From Microbacterium hydrocarbonoxydans (GTDB taxonomy: Bacteria > Actinomycetota > Actinomycetes > Actinomycetales > Microbacteriaceae), in the NCBI RefSeq assembly GCF_011752045.1, contig NZ_JAAKXW010000001.1:1550001-1614000 (forward strand): DNA of 64,000 nt, read 5' to 3'. A model generated the notes under the pieces. That model worked only from the letters and a program-made list of their open reading frames with translations, did no database searches and was not told the origin of the DNA. This document shows, in pieces, positions 49,835 through 57,946 of the stretch (position 1 is its first letter; each line of letters starts with the position of its first letter). The position numbers were made by a program, and so were the translations under genes.

Positions 49835-52701
49835 CACGAGCGGGCCGGCTCACCCTGAGACCCGGCCCGCTGCGCGCGGCGGCGGGGCTGGCGGCGATCT
49901 TCGTCGTCGCCCGCGTCGCCTACCGCGTGCTGTTCGACGGCGCCTCCGGCACCGGCCCCGTGCTGCTCCCGCTGCCGCGCATCCCGCTGCCGCCCCCGTA
50001 CAGCTGGGTGACCCTTCTCGGCCCCGTGACGGCCGACGGCCTGTGGGATGCCGTGTTCTCGGCCGTGCCCGTGGCATCCGTCATCCTGCTGTTCGGCCTG
50101 CTGAACGCGCTGTTCGACGTGTCCCGCCTGTTCGGCCTGCTCGCCCGTCGCGGTCCGCTGCGGGGGATCGCCCGGGCGCTCGCGGTCGCCTGGTCGACCC
50201 TGCCGGCTCTCGGCGCGGCGGTGCGCCGGGTGCGCACCGCCCAGCGGCTGCGCGGGGAGAGGCCCGGACCGAGGATGCTGGTGCCGGTGCTCGAGCGCAC
50301 CCTGGAGCGGGCGGCCGCGATCGCGAACGGCCTGGAGCTGCGCGGGTTCGGCGGCGCCCCGGTGGAGGGCGAGTGCGAGCATCCGGTGGCGGTCAGCCAT
50401 GCCGTGCTCGGCTTCGGTGCGCGCCGCGTTCTCACCGTCATCCGCTTCGCCCTCACGCACGGGACGCTCGCCGTGGTGACCGGACCCACGGGCTCCGGGA
50501 AGTCGACTTTCCTCCGCGCCCTCGCGGGACTCCTCGATCACGTCGACGGCGGCTGGTCCACGGGTGCGGTCGTCGTCGCCGGCCGTGATCGGCGTCTGAC
50601 GCCGCCGCGCGACGCCTCCCGGCTGGTCGGGGTCGTGCTGCAGAACCCCCGCGAGGGGTTCTGCACCGAGCGGGTGCGCGACGAGATCGGCCTCGCGCTG
50701 CAGCTGCGCGGAGTGGCACCGCTGATCGTCTCCGCTCGGGTCAGCGAGGTCGCTGTCCATCTGGGGATCACGGAGCTGCTCGACCGTTCGGTGGCGACCC
50801 TGTCAGCGGGCGAGGCGACTCTCGTCGCGATCGCCGCAGCGGTCGTCGAGCGGCCCGTGCTGCTGCTCGTCGACGAGCCGCTCGCCGACCTCGACGCCGA
50901 CGCGCGTCTCCGCGTCGTCGCCGCGCTCGACGCCCTCGCGCACTCGGCCGGCGTGTGCGTCATCGTCGCCGAGCACCGCTGGGCGGCGTTCGGCGACGCC
51001 GCCGACTCCTGGTGGCGCATCGACACCGACGCCCGGCAGCTCGTCGTGCAGCCCGGCAGCCCCGCCGCGCTCGACGTCCCGGTGCCGGCGCCGGCCACGC
51101 GCACGGCGCCCACCGCGGATGCTCCCGCATTGGCGGCATCCGCTGTGCGCATCGTGCATGGCGACACGGTGGCGGTGCACGACGCGACGCTCTCCATCGC
51201 CGCGGGCGAGATCGCCGCGCTGATCGGGCCGAACGGGGCCGGCAAGTCGTCCCTGCTCCTCGCGCTCGCACTCCCCCCGAAAGGAGCCTCCGTCTCAGGG
51301 CGGCCGGTACTGGTGCCCGACTGCTCGGACGACCTCTTCACCCGCGACACCGTCGCCGCGGAGTGCGCCCGCGCCGACCGCGTGGCGCGCCGGTCCGCGG
51401 CACCGGCGCTCATGCCAGCGGCGGAGCGCTTCGCGGCCTTCCTCGGACTCGACGCGGCCGCGCTCGGGGAGCGCCTGGGGCGGCATCCGCTGGATCTGTC
51501 CCTCGGCGAGCGCCGCTGCCTGGCGATCGCGCTGCAGCTGACACGCTCACCGGGCGCGCTGCTGATCGATGAGCCCACCCGCGGGCTCGACGCCGCCGCC
51601 CGTGAGCAGGTGCGCGCGGCGCTGCAGCAGACGGCGGATGCCGGCGCCGCCGTGCTGCTCGCGACGCACGACGCGGACTTCGCCGCAGCCCTCGGCGCCC
51701 GGGTGCTGCCGATGCGGGACGGGATCGTGCCGGCGGTCGCGCCGTTCCCCGAGAGCACCCCCTCGCCGGTCGTCGAGCGAGGGAGCGCAGCGAGCGAGAC
51801 GAGACGCGGTGAGGTCCGCGGGGCTGACGTCCACGGTGGCGTCTCCGCTCGCATCGCACGCTCGACGACCGCGGTGCCCGTACCCGCCTGGCGCCGGCGC
51901 CTGCTCCCCGTGGCTCTGGTCGTCGCGAATCTCGTCGCCCTGGCATCCTTCACCTGGCCGCTGGTCGCGTCCGCGCTCCCCGGGCAGGCGGAGGCCGCAG
52001 CGCCCTGGGCGGCGCTCGCGCTCGTGCCCATCGCGGCTCTCGTCGTCATCGCTGCGCTCGACGAGAGCGTGCGATCGGCGCACACCCTCGCCTATCTCAG
52101 CGTCCTCGCGGCGATCGGCACCGCCGTGCGCATCGCCAGCACGGGAGTGGGCGGGGTCGAAGCCGTGTTCATCCTGCTGATCCTCGCCGGCCGCGCCTTC
52201 GGGGCGCGGTTCGGGATGCTGCTCGGAGTCGCCACCATCGCGCTGTCGTCCACCGTGTTCGGCGGGTACGGGCCGTGGACGCCCTTCCAGATGTTCGCGT
52301 GCGCGTGGGTCGGCGCGGGAGCCGGGCTCCTCCCCCGGCGCCTGAGCGGTCGCATCGAGCTCGCGAGCCTCTGCGTGTACGGCGTGGTGGCCTCGTACGT
52401 GTTCGGGCTGCTCATGAACATCTGGTTCTGGCCGTTCGCGGTGGGCACGGGCACCGCGATCTCCTATGTGCCCGGCGCCCCGCTGAGTCAGAACGTCGGC
52501 AGCTTCCTGCTGTACTCCCTGGTCACCTCGACCGCCGGGTGGGACACGCTGCGCGCGATCACCACAGTCGTCGGCGTGATCGTGATCGGACGCCCCGTGC
52601 TCGCCGCGCTGCGTCGCGCGAAGCCGCTGACGTCGGCACGGGCGACCGCGTTCGCAGAACCGCCGACGCCCCACCTGGCCGCCGACGCCCCCCGTCGCTG
52701 A
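49831..52701 (+). CDS. Single-polypeptide ECF transporter: T component, two ATPases and S component fused
   Basis: A 956-aa four-part fusion. Residues 1-~190: EcfT-like membrane domain with the coupling motif AIANGLELRGFGG. First ATPase (~200-430): GPTGSGKST near 218, LSAGEATLVAIA, LLLVDEPLADLD. Second ATPase (~440-645): GPNGAGKSS near 466, LSLGERRCLAIA, LLIDEPTRGLDA. Then a linker encoded by a family A palindrome (~646-681), and an S-component-like domain (~690-935) of about six helices including GRAFGARFGMLLGVATIALS. All modules of a complete ECF importer are on one chain. Start GTG 49831 overlaps the lipoprotein stop. Facing metH lies 72 bp beyond, fitting B12 uptake. Confidence 0.88.
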   Translation: MTRAGRLTLRPGPLRAAAGLAAIFVVARVAYRVLFDGASGTGPVLLPLPRIPLPPPYSWVTLLGPVTADGLWDAVFSAVPVASVILLFGLLNALFDVSRLFGLLARRGPLRGIARALAVAWSTLPALGAAVRRVRTAQRLRGERPGPRMLVPVLERTLERAAAIANGLELRGFGGAPVEGECEHPVAVSHAVLGFGARRVLTVIRFALTHGTLAVVTGPTGSGKSTFLRALAGLLDHVDGGWSTGAVVVAGRDRRLTPPRDASRLVGVVLQNPREGFCTERVRDEIGLALQLRGVAPLIVSARVSEVAVHLGITELLDRSVATLSAGEATLVAIAAAVVERPVLLLVDEPLADLDADARLRVVAALDALAHSAGVCVIVAEHRWAAFGDAADSWWRIDTDARQLVVQPGSPAALDVPVPAPATRTAPTADAPALAASAVRIVHGDTVAVHDATLSIAAGEIAALIGPNGAGKSSLLLALALPPKGASVSGRPVLVPDCSDDLFTRDTVAAECARADRVARRSAAPALMPAAERFAAFLGLDAAALGERLGRHPLDLSLGERRCLAIALQLTRSPGALLIDEPTRGLDAAAREQVRAALQQTADAGAAVLLATHDADFAAALGARVLPMRDGIVPAVAPFPESTPSPVVERGSAASETRRGEVRGADVHGGVSARIARSTTAVPVPAWRRRLLPVALVVANLVALASFTWPLVASALPGQAEAAAPWAALALVPIAALVVIAALDESVRSAHTLAYLSVLAAIGTAVRIASTGVGGVEAVFILLILAGRAFGARFGMLLGVATIALSSTVFGGYGPWTPFQMFACAWVGAGAGLLPRRLSGRIELASLCVYGVVASYVFGLLMNIWFWPFAVGTGTAISYVPGAPLSQNVGSFLLYSLVTSTAGWDTLRAITTVVGVIVIGRPVLAALRRAKPLTSARATAFAEPPTPHLAADAPRR
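51766..51873. repeat. Family A palindrome pair inside the ECF transporter gene
   Basis: GGTCGTCGAGCGAGGGAGCG near the left end and CGCACGCTCGACGACCGC at the right end form the inverted arms. The intervening AGCGAGCGAGACGAGACGC and GGCGTCTCCGCTCG also pair. About 108 bp (36 codons) are inserted in frame between the second ATPase and the S component. Confidence 0.8.
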
Positions 52702-52708
52702 CGTCAGC

Positions 52709-52746
52709 CCGGTGGGGCGTGGGCGCTCCGGTGGGGCGTGGGCGCT
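52709..52746. repeat. 19-bp tandem duplication between ECF and metH genes
   Basis: CCGGTGGGGCGTGGGCGCT occurs twice head to tail and is followed by CCGG. It lies between the convergent stops of the ECF transporter and metH. Confidence 0.8.
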
Positions 52747-52772
52747 CCGGACGCGCGGGCAGCAGGCGTCGG

Positions 52773-55700
52773 TCAGACCGAGAAGTACTTCGCCTCGGGG
52801 TGGTGGAACACGAAGGCGTCCGTGGACTGCTCGGGGTGCAGTTGCAGCTCCTCGCTGAGCTCCACGCCCATGCGCTCGGGGCGCAGCAGCTCGACCACTT
52901 TGCGGCGGTCCTCCATGTCCGGGCACGCCGGGTAGCCCAGTGAGAAGCGGGCTCCGCGGTACTCGAGCTTGAAGAGCCCGGCGGTGTCGGCAGGGTCCTC
53001 CGCGGAGAACCCGAGCTCGGAGCGGATGCGGGCGTGCCAGAACTCGGCGAGCGCCTCGGTGAGCTGCATGACGAGGCCGTTGAGCTCGTAGTAGTCGCGG
53101 TACCTGTCCTCGGCGAAGAGCTTGGCGGTGACCTTGTCGATCGCGGCGCCGGCGGTGACGAGCTGCACGGGCAGCACGTCGACCTGGCCGGACTCCCGCG
53201 AGCGGACGAAGTCGGCGAGGTCGAGGTGCCGGTCACGGCGCTGACGCGGGAAGGTGAAGCGCAGACGGTCGGCGCCGAGCGGGCCGCCGGAGCCGCCGTC
53301 GGGGGCGAGCAGGCCCGGCGCGCCGAGGATGCCGGTGGGGTCGTCGCCGTGGTGCAGGACCACGACGTCGTCGCCCTCGGAGACGACCGGGAAGTATCCG
53401 TAGGCGACCGAGGCGTCCAGCATCCCCTCGGCGAGGATGCGGTCGAGCCAGTACCGCAGGCGCGGGCGCCCCTCGGTCTCCACGAGCTGCTCGTATGACG
53501 CGCCGTCCTCGCCTCGGCCGGGCTTGAGGCCCCACTGCCCCATGAAGGTGGCCCGCTCGTCGAGGTAGGCGGCGTAGTCGGCGAGCGCGATGCCGCGCAC
53601 GATGCGGGTGCCCCAGAACGGCGGCGCGGGCACCTCGTTGTCGGATGCCACATCCGACCGGGCCGGAAGATCCTCCGGCTCGGTGAGCGTGAGCTTCGCC
53701 CCGCGCGCATGGATGCGCTTCTTGAGCGGAGGAAGGCCGACGGATGCCGGGTCCTCGCCGCGGGCGACGCGGACCAGCGGCTCCATGAGGGCGAGGCCTT
53801 CGAAGGCGTCCTTGGCGTAGCGGACCTCGCCGTCGAACATGCCGGCCAGGTCGTCCTCGACGTACGCCCGGGTGAGGGCGGCTCCGCCGAGGATCACCGG
53901 CCATCTCTTCGCCAGCCCTCTGGACTGGAGCTCGAGCAGGTTCTCCTTCATCACGACCGTGGACTTCACGAGCAGTCCGGACATGCCGATCACGTCGGCG
54001 TCGTGCTCCTCGGCGGCAGCGATGATGTCGGCGATCGGCTGCTTGATGCCCAGGTTGATGACCTTGTAGCCGTTGTTGGTGAGGATGATGTCGACGAGGT
54101 TCTTGCCGATGTCGTGCACGTCGCCGCGGACCGTGGCGATGACCATGGTGCCCTTGCCGGAGGCATCCGACTTCTCCATGTGCGGCTCGAGCAGGGCCAC
54201 GGCGGTCTTCATGACCTCGGCCGACTGCAGCACGAAGGGGAGCTGCATCTCACCGGCCCCGAAGCGCTCACCGACGACCTTCATGCCCTCGAGCAGGTGG
54301 TCGTTGATGATGCCGAGCGCCGTCATCCCCTCGGCGCGGGCGAGGTCGAGATCCTCTTCGAGACCCTTGCCCTCGCCGTCGATGATGCGGCGCTGCAGGC
54401 GCTCGCCCACCGGGAGGGCGGCGAGCTCGGCGGCACGCTGGTCCCGGAGCGCGGCGGTGTCGACGCCCGCGAAGAGATCGAGCATCGAGGCCAGCGGATC
54501 GTAGGTGACGTTGCCGTCGGCGTCGTACTCGCGGCGGTCCCAGACGAGGTCGAGGGCGACCTTGCGCTGCTCCTCGGGCAGGGACGCCAGCGGCACGATC
54601 TTCGCGGCGTCGATGATGCCGCTGGAGAGTCCCGCCTCCGAGGCCTCGTGCAGGAAGACCGAGTTCAGCACGATGCGCGCGGCCGGGTTGAGTCCGAAGG
54701 ACACGTTCGAGACGCCGAGGGTGGTGTGGATGCCGGGGTACTTCTGCGTGATCTGCCGGATCGCCTCGATGGTCTCGATCCCGTCGCGACGGGTCTCCTC
54801 CTGACCGGTGGCGATCGGGAAGGTGAGCGCGTCGACGATGATGTCCTCGACCCGCATCCCCCAGGTGCCGGTGAGCTCGTCGATGAGACGCGAGGCGATC
54901 GCGACCTTGCCCTCGGTGGTGCGCGCCTGCCCGTCCTCGTCGATCGTGAGCGCGACGACCGCGGTGCCGTGCTCCTTGACGAGCGGCATGATGCGGCCGA
55001 AGCGGCTGTCCGGGCCGTCGCCGTCTTCGTAGTTCACGGAGTTCACGACCGGACGCCCGCCGATGAGCTCGAGACCCGCCTGGATGACGGGCGGCTCGGT
55101 CGAGTCGATCACGAGCGGCAGGGTGGACTGCGAGGCGAACCGGGAGACGACCTCGCGGATGTCGGCGACGCCGTCGCGGCCCACGTAGTCGACGCAGACG
55201 TCGAGCAGGTGCGCGCCGACGCGGATCTGGTTGCGGGCGATCTCGACGCAGTCGTCCCAGCGCTCCTCGAGCATCGCCTCACGGAACGCCTTGGAGCCGT
55301 TCGCGTTGGTGCGCTCGCCGATCGCGAGGTACGAGGCGTCCTGGTCGAAAGCGACGTGCTGGTACAGCGAGGCGACCCCGGACTCGATCTCGGGCGTGCG
55401 CACGGCGAGGGCGCGAGTGCGGTACGGCTCGAGGCGTTCGACCACGGCGGCCATATGCTCGGGTGTCGTGCCGCAGCATCCGCCGACCAGGCCGAGCCCG
55501 AACTCGCGCACGAACTGCTCGTGGGCGGTGGCGAGCTCCGCGGGAGTGAGCGGATAGTGCGCGCCGTTCGGGCCGAGCACCGGCAGGCCGGCGTTCGGCA
55601 TACAGGCGATCGGCACCGTCGAGTGCTTCGACAGGTGCCGCAGGTGCTCGCTCATCTCAGCCGGGCCGGTGGCGCAGTTGAGGCCGATCGCGTCGACGCC

Positions 55701-56399
55701 GAGCGGCTCCAGCGCGGTGAGGGCGGCGCCGATCTCGGATCCCATCAGCATCGTGCCGGTGGTCTCGACGGTCACCTCCACGAGGATCGGCAGGCGGATG
55801 CCGCGCGCGACGATCGCCTGCCGGCATCCGTTCACGGCCGCCTTCGTCTGCAGGAGGTCCTGGCTGGTCTCGATGAGGAACGCGTCGGCGCCGCCGTCGA
55901 TGAGCCCCTCGGCCTGCAGAGCGAAGGTCTGCTTGAGGTGGTCGTAGGTGGTGTGCCCGAGGCTGGGGAGCTTCGTGCCCGGGCCCATGGACCCGAGCAC
56001 CCAGCGCATCCGCCCGTCGGCGGCCTCCGCCGCCTCGGCGCGCTCGCGAGCGATCCGGGCGCCCACCTCCGCGAGCTCGTAGATGCGGTCGTCGATGCCG
56101 TAGTCGGAGAGGTTCGACCAGTTCGCCCCGAAGGTGTTGGTCTCGACGGCGTCGATGCCGGTGGCGAAGTAGGCGTCGTGGATGCCGGCGATGACGTCGG
56201 GACGGGTGACGTTGAGGATCTCGTTGCAGCCCTCGTGGCCCTCGAAGTCCGTCTCGATCGAGAGGTCGTGCTGCTGCAGCATCGTGCCCATGGCCCCGTC
56301 GGCGATGACGACGCGGGAGTGCACGGCGTCGAGCAGGGCCTGCGAGCGGGCGGGACGTTCGAAGGCCTCGACGTCGAGGGCGAAGCGGGGTGCGGGCAT
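52773..56399 (-). CDS. metH: Cobalamin-dependent methionine synthase
   Basis: A 1208-aa MetH with all four modules: homocysteine domain (VIADGAMGTMLQ; zinc ligands in GLNCATGP and GGCCGTTPEH), methyltetrahydrofolate domain (GERTNANGSKAFREAML, DALTFPIATG), B12 cap and Rossmann domain (GDVHDIGKN, axial His near residue 760) and the C-terminal AdoMet activation domain (LTEALAEFWHARIRSELG ... LGYPACPD). Length matches E. coli MetH (1227). TAGGCT (complement of 56406-56411) is 6 nt before the ATG. No B12 riboswitch is visible in the 188-bp upstream gap. Confidence 0.98.
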   Translation of the reverse strand: MPAPRFALDVEAFERPARSQALLDAVHSRVVIADGAMGTMLQQHDLSIETDFEGHEGCNEILNVTRPDVIAGIHDAYFATGIDAVETNTFGANWSNLSDYGIDDRIYELAEVGARIARERAEAAEAADGRMRWVLGSMGPGTKLPSLGHTTYDHLKQTFALQAEGLIDGGADAFLIETSQDLLQTKAAVNGCRQAIVARGIRLPILVEVTVETTGTMLMGSEIGAALTALEPLGVDAIGLNCATGPAEMSEHLRHLSKHSTVPIACMPNAGLPVLGPNGAHYPLTPAELATAHEQFVREFGLGLVGGCCGTTPEHMAAVVERLEPYRTRALAVRTPEIESGVASLYQHVAFDQDASYLAIGERTNANGSKAFREAMLEERWDDCVEIARNQIRVGAHLLDVCVDYVGRDGVADIREVVSRFASQSTLPLVIDSTEPPVIQAGLELIGGRPVVNSVNYEDGDGPDSRFGRIMPLVKEHGTAVVALTIDEDGQARTTEGKVAIASRLIDELTGTWGMRVEDIIVDALTFPIATGQEETRRDGIETIEAIRQITQKYPGIHTTLGVSNVSFGLNPAARIVLNSVFLHEASEAGLSSGIIDAAKIVPLASLPEEQRKVALDLVWDRREYDADGNVTYDPLASMLDLFAGVDTAALRDQRAAELAALPVGERLQRRIIDGEGKGLEEDLDLARAEGMTALGIINDHLLEGMKVVGERFGAGEMQLPFVLQSAEVMKTAVALLEPHMEKSDASGKGTMVIATVRGDVHDIGKNLVDIILTNNGYKVINLGIKQPIADIIAAAEEHDADVIGMSGLLVKSTVVMKENLLELQSRGLAKRWPVILGGAALTRAYVEDDLAGMFDGEVRYAKDAFEGLALMEPLVRVARGEDPASVGLPPLKKRIHARGAKLTLTEPEDLPARSDVASDNEVPAPPFWGTRIVRGIALADYAAYLDERATFMGQWGLKPGRGEDGASYEQLVETEGRPRLRYWLDRILAEGMLDASVAYGYFPVVSEGDDVVVLHHGDDPTGILGAPGLLAPDGGSGGPLGADRLRFTFPRQRRDRHLDLADFVRSRESGQVDVLPVQLVTAGAAIDKVTAKLFAEDRYRDYYELNGLVMQLTEALAEFWHARIRSELGFSAEDPADTAGLFKLEYRGARFSLGYPACPDMEDRRKVVELLRPERMGVELSEELQLHPEQSTDAFVFHHPEAKYFSV

Positions 56400-56506
56400 C
56401 CTCCCAGCCTAGGGGCGCGATCGGCGGTGTTTCAGAGCTTTTCGCGCGTGCGGACGTGCGCGAACTTCGGCCGAATACGCCTCGCCCGGCCAGAATCCCC
56501 CGATCC

Positions 56507-56566
56507 GGCCGAGCGAAGCGCACCTGGCCGAGCGAAGCGCCTGAGCGGATGCCGCGGCATCCGCTC
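56507..56566. repeat. Direct repeat and perfect palindrome upstream of menC
   Basis: GGCCGAGCGAAGCGC occurs at 56507-56521 and 56526-56540 (19-bp period). It is followed at 56543-56566 by a 24-bp perfect palindrome, each half GAGCGGATGCCG, ending 22 bp before the menC start. The element lies between the divergent metH and menC promoters and could influence either. Confidence 0.6.
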
Positions 56567-56587
56567 TTCGCGGAGCAGAATGGGCAC

Positions 56588-57565
56588 ATGCTCCCGCCGC
56601 TCGCAGACCTGGTCGACTCGGCACGAGTCGTCGCCCTCCCGATGGCCGCCCGATTCCGGGGCGTCGACGTCCGCGAGGCCCTGCTGTTCGAGGGGCCAGA
56701 GGGCTGGGCGGAGTTCTCGCCCTTCATCGAATACGAGGATGCCGAGGCGGCGACGTGGCTCGCGGCGGCGATCGACTTCGCCTGGAGCCCGCAGCCGGCG
56801 CCCGTGCGCGACCGCATCGGCGTGAACGCGACGGTTCCCGCGGTTCCGGCATCGCAGGTCGCCGCGGTGCTGGCCCGGTTCGCCGGATGCCGCACGGCGA
56901 AGGTCAAGGTCGCCGAGCCCGGTCAGACGCTCGCCGACGACGTCGCTCGCGTGCGGGCGGTGCGGGAGGCGATGGGGCCGGAGGGCCGGATCCGCGTCGA
57001 TGCGAACGGAGCATGGAACGTCGACGAGGCCGAGCACGCCGTGCACGCCCTGGCCGAGTACGACCTCGAGTACGTCGAGCAGCCGTGCGCGACCGTCCCG
57101 GAGCTGGCCGAGCTCCGCAGGCGCGTGAAGTACATGGGCATCCCGGTGGCGGCGGACGAGAGCATCCGCAAGTCCTCTGACCCGCTCGCAGTGGCGCGCG
57201 CCGGTGCCGCAGATCTGATCGTGATCAAGGCCCAGCCGCTCGGCGGAGTCACCCACGCCCTGCAGATCGTGACCGCCGCAGGGCTGCCGGCCGTCGTGTC
57301 CAGCGCCCTCGACACGGCCGTCGGACTCTCGCAGGGCGCGGCGCTCGCAGCCGCACTGCCCTCGCTCGAGTACGACTGCGGGCTGGGGACGGCATCGCTG
57401 TTCCTCGACGACGTCGCCGACCGGCGGCCGGTGGACGGGTCGATTCCCGCGGGTCGGGTGACGCCGGGTGCCGCCACAATCGACCGCCTCGCCGCATCGG
57501 ACGAACGTCGGGACTGGTGGATGGCGCGACTCGCACGGTGCCACGAGGTGCTCGCCGCGCGCTGA
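56588..57565 (+). CDS. menC: o-Succinylbenzoate synthase
   Basis: A 325-aa enolase-superfamily enzyme. Catalytic residues are visible: KVKV (acid/base Lys), metal ligands in RVDANGAW (Asp), LEYVEQPC (Glu) and VAADESI (Asp), and the second Lys in LIVIKAQPLGG. This pattern is the actinobacterial short MenC. ATG 56588 is chosen because CAGAAT lies 6 nt upstream (leaderless) and the fold begins LVDSARVVALPMAARFRGV. It makes OSB for MenE (44469) and MenB (45625). Confidence 0.93.
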   Translation: MLPPLADLVDSARVVALPMAARFRGVDVREALLFEGPEGWAEFSPFIEYEDAEAATWLAAAIDFAWSPQPAPVRDRIGVNATVPAVPASQVAAVLARFAGCRTAKVKVAEPGQTLADDVARVRAVREAMGPEGRIRVDANGAWNVDEAEHAVHALAEYDLEYVEQPCATVPELAELRRRVKYMGIPVAADESIRKSSDPLAVARAGAADLIVIKAQPLGGVTHALQIVTAAGLPAVVSSALDTAVGLSQGAALAAALPSLEYDCGLGTASLFLDDVADRRPVDGSIPAGRVTPGAATIDRLAASDERRDWWMARLARCHEVLAAR

Positions 57566-57678
57566 CTCCACGGGGGAAGTGTCTCCTCGTGCGGCGGTGA
57601 GCGCGCGGTGTCCTGTGGTTTCTTGTGGGGTCGCTACGTGGGTTGGTGGTGGGTCACTGCGGGGGTTGCTTGTGGGTC

Positions 57679-57917
57679 GCTGCGCGATGGATGCCGTGGG
57701 GAAGACATGCCCTCGCTCGCCTTCGGCGTGCTCCCGCCAGACCCGGTGCCAGCTTCCCCACGACATCCATCGCTCCGCTCGGTACCCCGGTCGTTGCCGC
57801 CGGTCGTGGAACGAGCACCCACCCGGTCGTTGAGCGAGCGAAGCGAGTCGAAACGCCCTGTCTCGCCCCGGTCGTTGAGCGAGCGGAGCGAGTCGAGACG
57901 CCCCTTCCGGAGCACGA
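57679..57917. repeat. Left long inverted repeat flanking the HNH gene
   Basis: It has two parts. 57679-57782 is a 104-bp structured unit with GATGGATGCCGTGGGGAAG and a near-complement enclosing a loop. 57823-57856 and 57868-57901 are two direct family A units (GGTCGTTGAGCGAGCG ... GTCGAAACGC). The arm recurs inverted at 59578-59818; the 104-bp unit differs there by one base. Together with the right arm it brackets the endonuclease gene. The remainder of the 381-bp gap (57566-57678) shows only GT-rich sequence with no gene. Confidence 0.88.
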
Positions 57918-57946
57918 CACGTACGCGCGGATAGTGCGGATGCTGT

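Noticed and set aside
56400..56587. Possible cobalamin riboswitch upstream of metH
   Set aside because: I see no B12-box-like conserved elements. metH appears leaderless (TAGGCT 6 nt before ATG), leaving no room for a riboswitch in its mRNA.
53709..56825. A long plus-strand open frame opposite metH
   Set aside because: Antisense shadow of metH; it also overlaps menC in the wrong frame.
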